A stretch of DNA of 64,000 nucleotides from CAYXGZ01 sp964464755 (GCA_964464755.1 CAYXGZ010000015.1:1-64000), one strand, 5' to 3'. Positions 9,022 to 16,752 are shown, counted from the first letter of the stretch. The notes: generated by a model not told the origin, from the letters alone. A program made the numbers and translations.

Positions 9022-9122
9022 AGAAGCCGACGAAGGAGGAGATCGACCGCCTGCCCAAGGAGTACGAGGGCAAGGTCCAGGAGGCGGTCGACAGGAAGAC
9101 GAAGGAAGTGATGGAGGTCTAG
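9022..9122 (+). pseudogene. Displaced original 3' end of frr (attR-like direct repeat)
   Basis: This stretch encodes the last 33 residues of ribosome recycling factor with three amino-acid differences from the intact gene (Ser to Pro, Thr to Pro, Lys to Arg) and no start of its own. Its TAG stop (9120-9122) overlaps the stop of the convergent gene at 9119-9121 in a CTAG tetranucleotide. The same overlap arrangement is seen at 38509-38512. This suggests the copy here is the ancestral chromosomal frr end, cut from its gene when the island integrated. Confidence 0.85.
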
Positions 9123-9727
9123 TCCTCGACCAACCTCGGCGCCGGGTGGCGGAAGGCCCGGTGGACGAAGCCCGACAGGCCCTCGATGCCCTCCGGATCC
9201 TGCGGGATCGTCTCGATCGTGTTCACCTGCGGCCCGGGGATCTCCTCGTAGCCCAGCCCCAGGTTCGCGAAGCCCTCCCGCTCGCAGATCTCGTTCAGCG
9301 CGTAGCGCGGATGCCCGCGGTCCGCGGGACGCGACCCCGCCGAATCCTGGTGCGCCTTGCCCTCGATCTCCTCGCCGTTCGCGTACCGCGCGTAGAGCCA
9401 GAAACCGGCCTGGTCCGCCACCTCCAGCCGGTATGCCTCGCACTTCAGCTCTCGTGACAGCGCCAGCGCGAGCAGCTCGTCCGTGTAGCCCCAGCGCGTG
9501 CGCGTGACGTTGATGTAGTACCGGTGCTCCAGGACCGAGGTCCAGCGCCGGATCTGCGGCGACACCCAGTACAGCCGCCACTCCGTCTCGTGGACCTGCC
9601 GCGTGCGGACCGGGTGCTCCTCGCGCGTCATCGAGAACGGACGGAAGCCCTCGGCACCGAGGTGAGCCTCGAGAACCCGGAGCACGTCGGCTTGAGAGGC
9701 CGCGACGTAGAGATGTCCGAAGCCCAT
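9119..9727 (-). CDS. Uncharacterised protein
   Basis: A 202-aa soluble protein with no motif I recognise. It is rich in aromatic residues and arginine, with mixed alpha/beta character. ATG 9727 is preferred; a TTG at 9739 would extend it into a repeat. No Shine-Dalgarno is visible: the sequence immediately upstream is the left inverted repeat of the four-helix-bundle cassette, whose insertion may have separated the gene from its promoter. Its stop codon overlaps the stop of the old frr 3' end. Confidence 0.65.
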   Translation of the reverse strand: MGFGHLYVAASQADVLRVLEAHLGAEGFRPFSMTREEHPVRTRQVHETEWRLYWVSPQIRRWTSVLEHRYYINVTRTRWGYTDELLALALSRELKCEAYRLEVADQAGFWLYARYANGEEIEGKAHQDSAGSRPADRGHPRYALNEICEREGFANLGLGYEEIPGPQVNTIETIPQDPEGIEGLSGFVHRAFRHPAPRLVED

Positions 9728-9733
9728 GAGATT

Positions 9734-9760
9734 GAGCAATTAGCAATTAGCAACTAGCAA
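9734..9760 (+). repeat. Inverted repeat, left arm of four-helix-bundle cassette
   Basis: 27 bp built on the unit GCAATTA/GCAACTA. The reverse complement of 10122-10148 matches it at 25 of 27 positions. The stop codon of the enclosed gene (9754-9756) lies inside it. AT-rich repeats like these are conspicuous in such GC-rich DNA. Confidence 0.8.
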
Positions 9761-10113
9761 TCAGACCGGACCTTCCGAATGAGCGAAGCCAGCATGCGTT
9801 GCACCTCGACCGTCGGCGCCCGAAGACGTCCCGCGTCGGCCTTCGACAAGTAGCCGAGACCTTCCGCCAGGTCCAGAAGGGCGTCGAGCTCGTTGACCGA
9901 TCCCATGGCGATCTGCAGCATCCTCGCGAAGTCGGCGTTCCCGTCCCGGCCGCAACCCTCCGCGATGTTGGCGACCACTGAAACCGCGGCCCTCCGGACC
10001 TGGGCCGTCATCCCGAATCGCTCGCCGGGCGGCCACGATCCCGTGGCCTTGTACACCGCGAGCGCCAGCGCGCGTCCCTTCTTCCAGACCTCGAGTGTCC
10101 GGAAATCCTTCAT
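9754..10113 (-). CDS. Four-helix-bundle protein (23S rRNA intervening-sequence protein family)
   Basis: 119 aa, matching the usual length of the S23/IVP four-helix-bundle family. Characteristic segments are the N-terminal LEVWKKGRALALAVYKAT, then RRAAVSVVANIAEGCGR and a C-terminal MLASLIRKV helix. Relatives are encoded inside intervening sequences of 23S rRNA genes, and a homologue (Avd) assists diversity-generating retroelements; the cellular role of stand-alone copies is unknown. The gene fills the space between two inverted repeats, which suggests it moves as a compact cassette. ATG 10113 gives the expected N-terminus. Confidence 0.85.
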   Translation of the reverse strand: MKDFRTLEVWKKGRALALAVYKATGSWPPGERFGMTAQVRRAAVSVVANIAEGCGRDGNADFARMLQIAMGSVNELDALLDLAEGLGYLSKADAGRLRAPTVEVQRMLASLIRKVRSDC

Positions 10114-10121
10114 GTCGCTTC

Positions 10122-10148
10122 TTGCTAATTGCTAGTTGCTAATTGCTC
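10122..10148 (+). repeat. Inverted repeat, right arm of four-helix-bundle cassette
   Basis: 27 bp that pair, as reverse complement, with 9734-9760 at 25 of 27 positions. It begins 8 bp upstream of the start codon of the enclosed gene, so it may also carry that gene's leader. It lies between this gene and the end of the fatty-acid-oxidation gene. Confidence 0.8.
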
Positions 10149-10173
10149 TTCGGCCTTCGCTGATTGCCTTCGG

Positions 10174-12186
10174 TCATGCGTGTACGAACTTGGCTGGTTC
10201 CTTCAACGAGGTCTTCAAGAAATTCTCCAACCCGATCCTCATGTCCTGCGTGCCGCAAACCTCGCCGAACTTCGAGCTCTCCAGCGACAGGGCCTCGTCG
10301 AGCGGCCGGCCCGCGGCCTCGAGGATCGTCTTGCAGAGGATGTCGTCCACCTTGCGGCTCAGGTGCCCGAGGTCCACGTCGGACAGCGTCACGGCGATGT
10401 TCATCGGCCCGCGCGGGATGCCCTTGGGCTTCAGCCGGCCCGCCGCGATGTCGCGCACCAGCTCCACGCCCCGCGCCACCAGGTCGCCCTCCACCTCCTC
10501 GTGGATCAGCCCCCAGCGCAGCGCGTCCGCGCCGCTGATCACCCCGCCCGTCCGCAGGATCCGCCACGCGGTGCCGAAGTCGATCAGCCGCGGCAGCCGC
10601 ACCGAGCCGCCCGCGCCGGGGATGATGCCCAGCTTCACCTCGGGCTGGCCGAAGAGCGGCTTGACCCCCTTGCGCGCGATCCGCAGCGTGCACGCGTAGG
10701 CCAGCTCGCTGCCGCCGCCGAGCGACAGCCCGTTCATCGCGCAGACCACCGGCTTGCCGAGGTTCTCGATGAAGTTCTGCGTGTCGTGGCTCTGGCGCGA
10801 CGTCGCCTCGCCGTCCGCCGGCGACTTCACCGCGGCGAGCATGCCGATGTCCGCGCCGGAGACGAAGGCCTTCACGCCGAAGCCCGTCAGCACCGCGCCC
10901 TTGATCTTCGGGTCCGCCTTCACGGCCTCGAACTGCCGCTTCAGCTGGTGGTAGACGTCGAGGTTCAGCGCGTTGAGCGTCTTGGGGCGCTTGATCGTCA
11001 GCACCGCGACGTCGCCCTCGTCGCGGCGGAACACCGCGGGGATCTCCCACGGGCCCGACTGCTTCAGCAGGACGTCGGCGACGACGAAGCCCGGGTTCCC
11101 GGCGGCGTAGGCCTTCACGAGCCCGACGGCCTTCTCGACGCCGAGGTCGTTCATCAACTTCAGGGGGGGCGTGACGGCGAGACCCAGCTCGAGGCCCAGC
11201 TCGAGGTCGCCCGGCGCGACGATGCCGCTCTGGAGGATCTCGCCGCAGAGGCCGAGGTAGCCGCCGATGAGCCGGCGCGAGACCTCGTCGTAGGTCTTCT
11301 CGTCCCACTCGACCTTCTCGCCGCGGCCGGCGGTCTCCCACTGGCCCTTGGAGGCGACCATCGCGTCGAGCGACGGGGGCGATGCGAACCACGGCATGAC
11401 CTTGTCGTGGTAGTGCGTGAAGCCGACCTGGGTGATCGGGTTGCCGCCGGTGAGGTTCATGGCGGTGAAGGGGCCGACGCCGAGGCCGAGGACCTTCTGC
11501 GCGATGGCGTCGACCTGCTTCGTGGTGGCGACCTTCGCGTCGGCGATCTTGAGGGCGACGAGGAAGATGCCCTCGAAGACGGGGTCGATGGCGTAGCCGT
11601 AGCGGCTCTTCACCTGGATGGGGACCTTGCCGATCGCCTCGTAGAAGGCCATGCAGAAGCGCGCGGTGGCGTCGGAGGTGTCGCGCCCGGGGACGACCTC
11701 GACGAGGAGGTTGCGCTCGGCGGGGAAGAAGTAGTGGATGACGAGGGTGCGGTCCTTCTTCTTCACCTTCTCGAAGATGACCTCGGGCTCGAGGTGGCTG
11801 GAGTTGGAGGCGAGGATGGCGTCGGGGGCGAGGCCGGCCTCGAGCTTCTCGAAGATGGACTGCTTGATCTCCTTGCGCTCGGTGGCGGCCTCGACGACGA
11901 GGTCGGAGCCGGCGAGGCCGGCGAGCTCGGTGGTCCAGGTGACGTTGGCGACCATGGCCTCGGCGTCGGCGGGCTTGAAGGCGCCGGACTCGACGCCCTT
12001 GGCGATCTTCTTCTTGAGCTTGGCGGCGCCGGCCTCGAGGGCGGCGGGGGCGACGTCCTGGACGACGACGGGGACGCCGTGGGGGGCGAGGACCTTGCTG
12101 AAGTAGAGGGCGATGTCGGGCCCGATCTGCCCGCTGCCGATGACGCCGATCTTCCGGATGACGCGGCCGTTCAGGGTGAAGGGCAT
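10174..12186 (-). CDS. Bifunctional 3-hydroxyacyl-CoA dehydrogenase / enoyl-CoA hydratase
   Basis: Catalyses hydration of an enoyl-CoA and oxidation of the resulting 3-hydroxyacyl-CoA, as in beta-oxidation. The 670-aa protein has an N-terminal NAD-binding domain (GSGQIG at about 17-22, catalytic His in HYFFPAE near 151) and a C-terminal crotonase domain with both acidic residues (GGGSELAYAC and QPEVKLGIIPGAGG). This dehydrogenase-first order is opposite to FadB/FadJ. It resembles Bacillus FadN and, in length, archaeal crotonyl-CoA hydratase/3-hydroxybutyryl-CoA dehydrogenase. AGGAG precedes ATG 12186. It follows the HAD gene by 9 bp. Confidence 0.9.
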   Translation of the reverse strand: MPFTLNGRVIRKIGVIGSGQIGPDIALYFSKVLAPHGVPVVVQDVAPAALEAGAAKLKKKIAKGVESGAFKPADAEAMVANVTWTTELAGLAGSDLVVEAATERKEIKQSIFEKLEAGLAPDAILASNSSHLEPEVIFEKVKKKDRTLVIHYFFPAERNLLVEVVPGRDTSDATARFCMAFYEAIGKVPIQVKSRYGYAIDPVFEGIFLVALKIADAKVATTKQVDAIAQKVLGLGVGPFTAMNLTGGNPITQVGFTHYHDKVMPWFASPPSLDAMVASKGQWETAGRGEKVEWDEKTYDEVSRRLIGGYLGLCGEILQSGIVAPGDLELGLELGLAVTPPLKLMNDLGVEKAVGLVKAYAAGNPGFVVADVLLKQSGPWEIPAVFRRDEGDVAVLTIKRPKTLNALNLDVYHQLKRQFEAVKADPKIKGAVLTGFGVKAFVSGADIGMLAAVKSPADGEATSRQSHDTQNFIENLGKPVVCAMNGLSLGGGSELAYACTLRIARKGVKPLFGQPEVKLGIIPGAGGSVRLPRLIDFGTAWRILRTGGVISGADALRWGLIHEEVEGDLVARGVELVRDIAAGRLKPKGIPRGPMNIAVTLSDVDLGHLSRKVDDILCKTILEAAGRPLDEALSLESSKFGEVCGTQDMRIGLENFLKTSLKEPAKFVHA

Positions 12187-12195
12187 GCGGTGCTC

Positions 12196-12993
12196 CTAAT
12201 CGTGGCGGGTCTCCCCCTGGGTGCGGATCTGCCGGGTCTGCCCGGCGGGGGGCGCGATCTGCTCGAACACGGCGGACAGGGACTTGATGTCGTCGAGGAG
12301 GTAGTCCGCGGCGCCGGGCGGGGGCGGCGGGGCGCCCGGGGTGCGGAGGAGGGCGCTGAGCATGCCGGCGGCGCGGGCGCCGGCGACGTCGGTCTCGATC
12401 CGGTCGCCGACGTGGAGGGCCTCGCCGGGGGCGACGACGAAGCGCTGGAGCGCCTTGTCGAAGAGGTCCTTGGCGGGCTTGCGGAGGCGGACCTCGTCGG
12501 AGAAGTAGAGGGCGTGGAAGCAGTGCTCGAAGCCGAGGAGCTTGAGGAGCTCGCGGAGGACCTTGCCGGGGGTGCGGCCGGTGTTGCAGACGAGGGCGAC
12601 CATGAGGCCGCGCTCCTGGGCGTCGCGGATGACCTCGAGGGCGCCGGCGACGGGGAAGGGCGGGAAGTGGACGGCGGCCTCGCCGTAGTGGCGGGCGATC
12701 TCGAGGAGGGCGGCGGGGGGGACTTTCTTGTCGACGGGGCCGCCGAAGGCGGCCTCGAGGAAGACCTTGGCCTGCTCGATGACGGAGACGTCGAGGTTGG
12801 AGCTCCAGAAGGGGGCCATGCGGGAGATGACGGCCTGGTGGGCCTGCTCGAGGGTCGCGAGGGGGAGGGGGGCGCCGTGGGCGTCGAGGATGCGGGCGGT
12901 TTCGCGGACGCGGTAGTCGCGGCGCGAGACCTCCAGCTCGGGGTCCTCGTGGACGAGGGTCTCCCAGAGGTCGAAGGTGACGGCGCGAAGCAT
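12196..12993 (-). CDS. HAD-superfamily hydrolase
   Basis: A 265-aa haloacid-dehalogenase-fold phosphatase. Motif I is FDLWETL with the nucleophile Asp near residue 8, motif II is VCNTGRTPG, motif III Lys lies in LRKPAKDLF, and motif IV is HVGDRIETD. A helical cap lies between motifs I and II. Substrate cannot be told from sequence. ATG 12993 is chosen because it places motif I right at the N-terminus. It forms a two-gene operon with the downstream fatty-acid enzyme. A TACCGT hexamer lies 9 nt before the start. Confidence 0.88.
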   Translation of the reverse strand: MLRAVTFDLWETLVHEDPELEVSRRDYRVRETARILDAHGAPLPLATLEQAHQAVISRMAPFWSSNLDVSVIEQAKVFLEAAFGGPVDKKVPPAALLEIARHYGEAAVHFPPFPVAGALEVIRDAQERGLMVALVCNTGRTPGKVLRELLKLLGFEHCFHALYFSDEVRLRKPAKDLFDKALQRFVVAPGEALHVGDRIETDVAGARAAGMLSALLRTPGAPPPPPGAADYLLDDIKSLSAVFEQIAPPAGQTRQIRTQGETRHD

Positions 12994-13046
12994 GGCGGCG
13001 GCACGGTAGCACGGAACGGGGTTGCAGGCAATGAACGGGGGGAGTG

Positions 13047-13121
13047 TGGTGAGGGCGGTGAGGATTGAACTCACGACCCACGGTTTAAAAGACCGTTGCT
13101 CTACCGCTGAGCTACGCCCTC
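13047..13121 (-). tRNA. tRNA-Lys (TTT)
   Basis: Read on the minus strand, GAGGGCG and CGCCCTC form the acceptor stem with discriminator A and an encoded CCA (13047-13049). The D arm is GCTC/GAGC. The anticodon arm ACGGT/ACCGT encloses CTTTTAA with anticodon TTT. The T arm GTGAG/CTCAC encloses TTCAATC. All stems pair fully. Confidence 0.96.
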
Positions 13122-13240
13122 ACGACGACGGGGGCCATCTTAGGCGGAGCCGGGAGCGGCCACAAGGGGGCGGACCGGCTCCCTTGGGACCCGGGCGCCG
13201 ATGGTGTACGCTTTTCCCTTCGCATCCCCGAGGAGCTCCC

Positions 13241-14080
13241 ATGGGTACGCCGAAGGAAGCGCAGCTGAATTCCTGGACGAACGTGTCGCCGGGCTGGAAG
13301 AAGCACGACGCCTGGCTCGTCGAGTCCTCGCGGCCCTGCACCCAGCGGATCCTGGAGCGCGCCAAGGTCGGGCCGGGCGGACGCGTCCTCGACATCGCGA
13401 GCGGGACGGGGGAGCCGGCGATCCCCGCCGCGCACCTCGTCGGCCCCCACGGCTTCGTCCTGGGCACCGACTTCGTGGAGCCGATGCTCGCCTTCGCCCG
13501 CGAGAAGGCCGCGAAGGCGGGGCTGCGCAACCTCGAGTTCCGCTGCGTGGACGGCGAGTCCCTGCAGGAGCCGGACGCGTCGTTCGACGCCGCGACGATG
13601 CGCTGGGGCCTCATGTTCATGCCCGACGGCCCCGCCTGCCTCCGCGCGGTCGCCCGGGCGCTCAAGCCCGGGAGCCGGGTCGCCCTGTCCTGCTGGGCCG
13701 CGCCCGAGCAGAACCCCTGGGCCTCGATCCCCGCGAAGGTGATGGTCCGGAACGGCTTCATCTCGCCGCCTCCCCCGGGGGCGCCGGGGCTCTTCGCGTA
13801 CGCGGACCCGAAGCGGCTCGACGCCGAGTTGACCGCCGCGGGCTTCCGGGACGTGGGCGTCGAGCCCGTCGAGCTGGTCATGGTCTCCACGGAGACCGCC
13901 GAGGCGTACTGGGACTACGTCCGCGAGCTGGCGGGCCCCCTGGCGAGCGCGTTCGCCAAGCTGACCCTGGAGCAGCAGCGGACCGTGACGTCCGAGATCC
14001 TCGCCGAGGCGAAGCGGGCCTCGCCCGGCGGCCGGATCGTCCTGAAGGGCCTGACGTGGGTGGCCAGCGGCCGGGCGTGA
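13241..14080 (+). CDS. Class I SAM-dependent methyltransferase (UbiE-like)
   Basis: A 279-aa methyltransferase. The SAM-binding motif I is VLDIASGTGEPAIPAA at about residues 51-66, followed by the acidic GTDFVEPML and a post-motif RWGLMFMPD. It resembles the UbiE/COQ5 group, but the substrate is not evident. ATG 13241 has GAGGAG ten bases upstream; longer starts would run through the tRNA-Lys. It is a single gene flanked by a divergent tRNA and by the first GspG-like gene. Confidence 0.85.
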   Translation: MGTPKEAQLNSWTNVSPGWKKHDAWLVESSRPCTQRILERAKVGPGGRVLDIASGTGEPAIPAAHLVGPHGFVLGTDFVEPMLAFAREKAAKAGLRNLEFRCVDGESLQEPDASFDAATMRWGLMFMPDGPACLRAVARALKPGSRVALSCWAAPEQNPWASIPAKVMVRNGFISPPPPGAPGLFAYADPKRLDAELTAAGFRDVGVEPVELVMVSTETAEAYWDYVRELAGPLASAFAKLTLEQQRTVTSEILAEAKRASPGGRIVLKGLTWVASGRA

Positions 14081-14129
14081 CGGGACCTGAGATGTGTGGT
14101 ATCGGGTCCTGAGTCCCCGATCGCCGGGG

Positions 14130-14135
14130 TAGGCT
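14130..14135 (+). promoter_or_regulatory. -10 element TAGGCT, leaderless-type promoter of the first GspG-like gene
   Basis: TAGGCT lies 6 nt before the ATG at 14142, so transcription would begin at or next to the start codon. The same hexamer and spacing occur before the duplicate gene (23731-23736), together with a shared GATCGCCGGGG upstream. Confidence 0.5.
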
Positions 14136-14141
14136 GGGGGC

Positions 14142-14630
14142 ATGGGCCTGATCGATCGGGATCGGCCGGTGCTCGCGGCGATTCAGGCCGCGCTCCTCGG
14201 GATGGCCGCCCTGATACTGGGGCTGATCCTTTTCGCACAGTTCGCCGGGAGCAGCACTCGCCATCGCCCCATGATCAGGGCGCTGATCGAGGTCTTGCAT
14301 CAGCAGTGCGAGAACTACCGGATCCGCTACGGCTGCTACCCCCCGACCGAACCCTACGAAGGCAGCGCCAATCTCCATTACTACCTGGGTCGGGAGTGGA
14401 TCCAGGACTGCCGGCCTTTCGGCCCGATGATGGCCTTCCCTGCCGAAGTCCTCGAGGGCCGTCCCGCCGTGACGACCCCGGAACCGCCGAGGCGCCTCGT
14501 GGACGGCTGGGGCCGTCCGATCCGCTACCGCGTTCCCGGGGTGCACAATCCAAAGGGTGCGGACATCTGGTCCGAGGGCCCCGACCCGAGGTCGCCCGAC
14601 GACGACATCGGGAATTGGGCGACGGAGTGA
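14142..14630 (+). CDS. GspG-like membrane protein, copy 1
   Basis: 162 aa with one N-terminal membrane helix (about residues 9-34) and an extracytoplasmic domain. The C-terminus (DGWGRPIRY, DIWSEGPDP, DDIGNW) closely resembles the calcium-binding end of type II secretion major pseudopilin GspG. The prepilin-peptidase signature is absent, so it is not a standard pseudopilin. It is duplicated at 23743-24231, and 14259-14494 is identical to 23860-24095. Both copies have an identical-looking leaderless promoter. Confidence 0.75.
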   Translation: MGLIDRDRPVLAAIQAALLGMAALILGLILFAQFAGSSTRHRPMIRALIEVLHQQCENYRIRYGCYPPTEPYEGSANLHYYLGREWIQDCRPFGPMMAFPAEVLEGRPAVTTPEPPRRLVDGWGRPIRYRVPGVHNPKGADIWSEGPDPRSPDDDIGNWATE

Positions 14631-14725
14631 GTCAGCGTCGCTCGGGTTGTCGTGTCGCTCGGCGATTCGAATCAGCATTCGAGTGCCCTCGCGTCCGCCT
14701 TCGCCGGGACGAGGTAGAATCGGTC

Positions 14726-14809
14726 GTGAGGAACGCTAGACGCGAGAACGCCTCCAGCGACGTCGGGCGCAGGACTCTCCTGGCGAAACCGACCGTGGAG
14801 CTCGGATGA
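14726..14809 (+). CDS. Possible 27-codon leader peptide
   Basis: TAGAAT at 14715-14720 lies 5 nt before a GTG at 14726, the leaderless geometry seen at other genes here. The frame runs 27 codons and its TGA (14807-14809) overlaps the ATG (14806) of the next gene in an ATGA. The peptide is Arg-rich and unrecognised. Translational coupling to the downstream gene is inferred. It may also simply be a fortuitous frame. Confidence 0.35.
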   Translation: MRNARRENASSDVGRRTLLAKPTVELG

Positions 14810-15312
14810 AGCTCACCATCCTCGACCCAATGGGGAGCCGGAAGGCCGGAGCCCAAGTCGTGGTGGCCAAGCCGGAGCTTGGCGCCGAAATCCTGCGTTT
14901 GAAGGCGGATGCGAGAGCTGAGGTGCTGCTCCCGGGAGAATGCCGGGACCACTTCGTCCTGGTGTGGATTCCCGGAGTCGGAGGGGGGTTGCTCCGGCCC
15001 GGCGCACCTCGGGGGGAGACCCTGACCTTGGAGGCGCCGATTGTCTTGGAGGGCAGTTCCAGGGATTTGGTGGCGGCCTGGTACTTCCTTGCCGGCGGCC
15101 GGCGAATTCGAGCCGACCGATTCGCGGTGAGGGAGGAGGGGTGGCGGTGCCTGGAACAGTGGCGCGAGGATGATCTACATCTCGCCTTGGAGTTGGACTA
15201 CTCCCAACTAGAGGGGCTTGAATTCAATACGATTCCGAGATTCGCGGACGGGATCCTCATCTCCCGATCTCAGGGGCGAATTGTCGATCGGACCTCGTTT
15301 GACGGTCCATGA
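14806..15312 (+). CDS. Uncharacterised protein
   Basis: 168 aa, beta-rich, with no membrane helix and no motif I recognise. The start ATG 14806 overlaps the end of a short leader frame. GAGCTCGG precedes it but is a poor ribosome-binding site, so coupling to the leader may matter. The following gene starts about 200 bp later on the same strand. Confidence 0.6.
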   Translation: MKLTILDPMGSRKAGAQVVVAKPELGAEILRLKADARAEVLLPGECRDHFVLVWIPGVGGGLLRPGAPRGETLTLEAPIVLEGSSRDLVAAWYFLAGGRRIRADRFAVREEGWRCLEQWREDDLHLALELDYSQLEGLEFNTIPRFADGILISRSQGRIVDRTSFDGP

Positions 15313-15512
15313 CCGTGCCCCTCGAGAGGGCGGGCAAGCGAATGCCACCTCGACGTCCCGCCGTGTTCTCCCAAAGGGACCAGCCGCTTGAGTTGCTCTT
15401 ATTCAGGAGAATCGACACCCCCTGGAGGATTTCCTCATCCGAGAGTCGCGCCCGCCCACGCAAGACCGTCCGTCCATGGGCTACCCTAGAAAGAGGAGTC
15501 AGGAGCGGTGTC

Positions 15513-15986
15513 ATGCGAGGGTGGCGACTTGCCGTCGGATACCTCGTCCTGGGCGCGCTGATCCCCCTGGCGATCGTCAATTGGCCATCCATGGACGACC
15601 GGGACCTGGGGCCCCAGGGGCGTTTCGCGGTCCAGGTTCCTGCCACCGCCAAGGAGCTCCTGGGGGCGTGGGTCCTGAACAAGGCCTGGGATGGCTACAT
15701 GGGCGTGGCGATCCGCTTCAACGGGGACGGCACCTTCGACTACTGGTTCTACAGCGACGTCGGGAGCCTCGGGCCGCCTCCCAAGTACCCGGTTCGAGGT
15801 CGCTGGGAGATCAAGGGAAGCGCGGTGATGCTGGAATCGACAGCCCACGTGTACGACACGACCTGGCACCTGATTCGCCACCAGGGCCAGCTGGCCCTCA
15901 TGCCCATGCGCACTCCCACCTGGGACCGGCTCCTGTTCCAGATCGCCGGGTTCGATGAACGCAATCCGTTTCTCCACCGGAGGTAG
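15513..15986 (+). CDS. Uncharacterised membrane-anchored or secreted protein
   Basis: 157 aa. An N-terminal hydrophobic helix (WRLAVGYLVLGALIPLAIV) is followed by a beta-rich domain (LLGAWVLNKAW, FNGDGTFDYWFY, RGRWEIKGSAVMLES). This pattern resembles lipocalin-like or META-type domains that begin with a strand around LxGxW. ATG 15513 is preceded by AGGAG; a longer upstream frame lacks such a signal and is low-complexity. The end overlaps the next gene by 32 bp. Confidence 0.6.
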   Translation: MRGWRLAVGYLVLGALIPLAIVNWPSMDDRDLGPQGRFAVQVPATAKELLGAWVLNKAWDGYMGVAIRFNGDGTFDYWFYSDVGSLGPPPKYPVRGRWEIKGSAVMLESTAHVYDTTWHLIRHQGQLALMPMRTPTWDRLLFQIAGFDERNPFLHRR

Positions 15987-16752
15987 TGCACCCTTGGTTC
16001 GTTCCCGCTCCTCTCCCACCGCAAGCACGACTCCATTGGAGGCTGGCCTCTCGCCCCGCCCGCCCTCCGACGAGCCGCCGCTGCGCGCAGCCGTCGTCGC
16101 CGCCATCCTCGCCCTCGACCTCGCCGTGCTGCTCGTCCTCCGCTACGGCTTCGGAAGCTACCTCTGGGCCTCGCAGGACTGGATGTTCGCGGTCCACGCC
16201 GCCCTGGGCCTCATGATCCCGCTGCTCGCCCGACCCCGCGGCGCCTCGGCCGGCCTCGCGTTCTCCGATCTCAAGCAGCGCTCGCGGCGCTTCCTCCCGG
16301 TCTTCGCCGCCTGCCTCGCCGGCTTCGCCCTGTTCGGCGCCGCCGGCGTCGCCGGGGCCCGCCTGCTCGGCCGGCCCGAGGAAATCCAGCCGCCGCTGAC
16401 TTTCTCCGAATCCATGTCCCCGGCCGGCTGGTTCCTCGGCTTCATCGTCATCCACCCGCCCGCGGAGGAACTGCTCTACCGCGCCGGCGTCCACGGCCTG
16501 CTCCGCCCCCGCCTCGGCGCCTGGCCCGCCATCCTCGCCGGCGGCGCCTGGTTCGGCTTCGTCCACTACCTCTACGGGATCCCCGCGCCCAGCGCCGCCT
16601 GCTACGGCTTCGGCGGCGTCGCGCTCGCCTGGGCCTACGAGCGCACCGGCTCGCTCCTCTACCCCTGGCTCCTCCACGTCCTCTTCAACGGGCTGGGCTG
16701 GTTCGCCTCCCTGCATCCCGAGTGGTTCGAGGCCCTCCGGGGCGGACGCTAG
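15955..16752 (+). CDS. CPBP-family intramembrane metalloprotease
   Basis: 265 aa with about six membrane helices. It carries the three CAAX-protease/bacteriocin-processing (CPBP) motifs: PAEELLYR (EExxxR) at about residue 171, FGFVH (FxxxH) and HVLFN (HxxxN). These residues form the metal and catalytic site in the family. The substrate is unknown. The first roughly 45 residues are polar; a start further downstream is possible. It overlaps the preceding gene. Confidence 0.85.
   Translation: MNAIRFSTGGSAPLVRSRSSPTASTTPLEAGLSPRPPSDEPPLRAAVVAAILALDLAVLLVLRYGFGSYLWASQDWMFAVHAALGLMIPLLARPRGASAGLAFSDLKQRSRRFLPVFAACLAGFALFGAAGVAGARLLGRPEEIQPPLTFSESMSPAGWFLGFIVIHPPAEELLYRAGVHGLLRPRLGAWPAILAGGAWFGFVHYLYGIPAPSAACYGFGGVALAWAYERTGSLLYPWLLHVLFNGLGWFASLHPEWFEALRGGR

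Larger units (their letters stand above)
1896..9122. mobile_element. Integrated defence island bounded by frr 3'-end direct repeats
   Basis: The roughly 7.1 kb between the two frr 3'-end copies differs from its surroundings. GC is clearly lower, codons that are rare elsewhere in the window (for example ATA, TTA, AGA) occur, and the genes lack the native -10-abutting-start pattern. The cargo is one HEPN-like gene plus QatABCD. I see no recombinase, excisionase or replication gene. The island is therefore an integrase-less element mobilised in trans, a decayed remnant, or cargo acquired by recombination between duplicated frr ends. Confidence 0.75.

Noticed and set aside
8913..9122. A 69-codon gene ending in a ribosome-recycling-factor tail
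   Set aside because: Only the last 33 residues resemble the factor and there is no plausible 5' part; it is the displaced end of frr.
9734..10148. CRISPR-like repeats
   Set aside because: The repeats are inverted, only two, and the interval is a coding gene rather than spacers.
10129..13081. Very long open frames of about 980 codons on both strands over the fatty-acid enzyme and HAD genes
   Set aside because: They are antisense or frame-shifted shadows produced by high GC; translations are low-complexity Arg/Pro/Asp/Leu, while the real genes have clear motifs.
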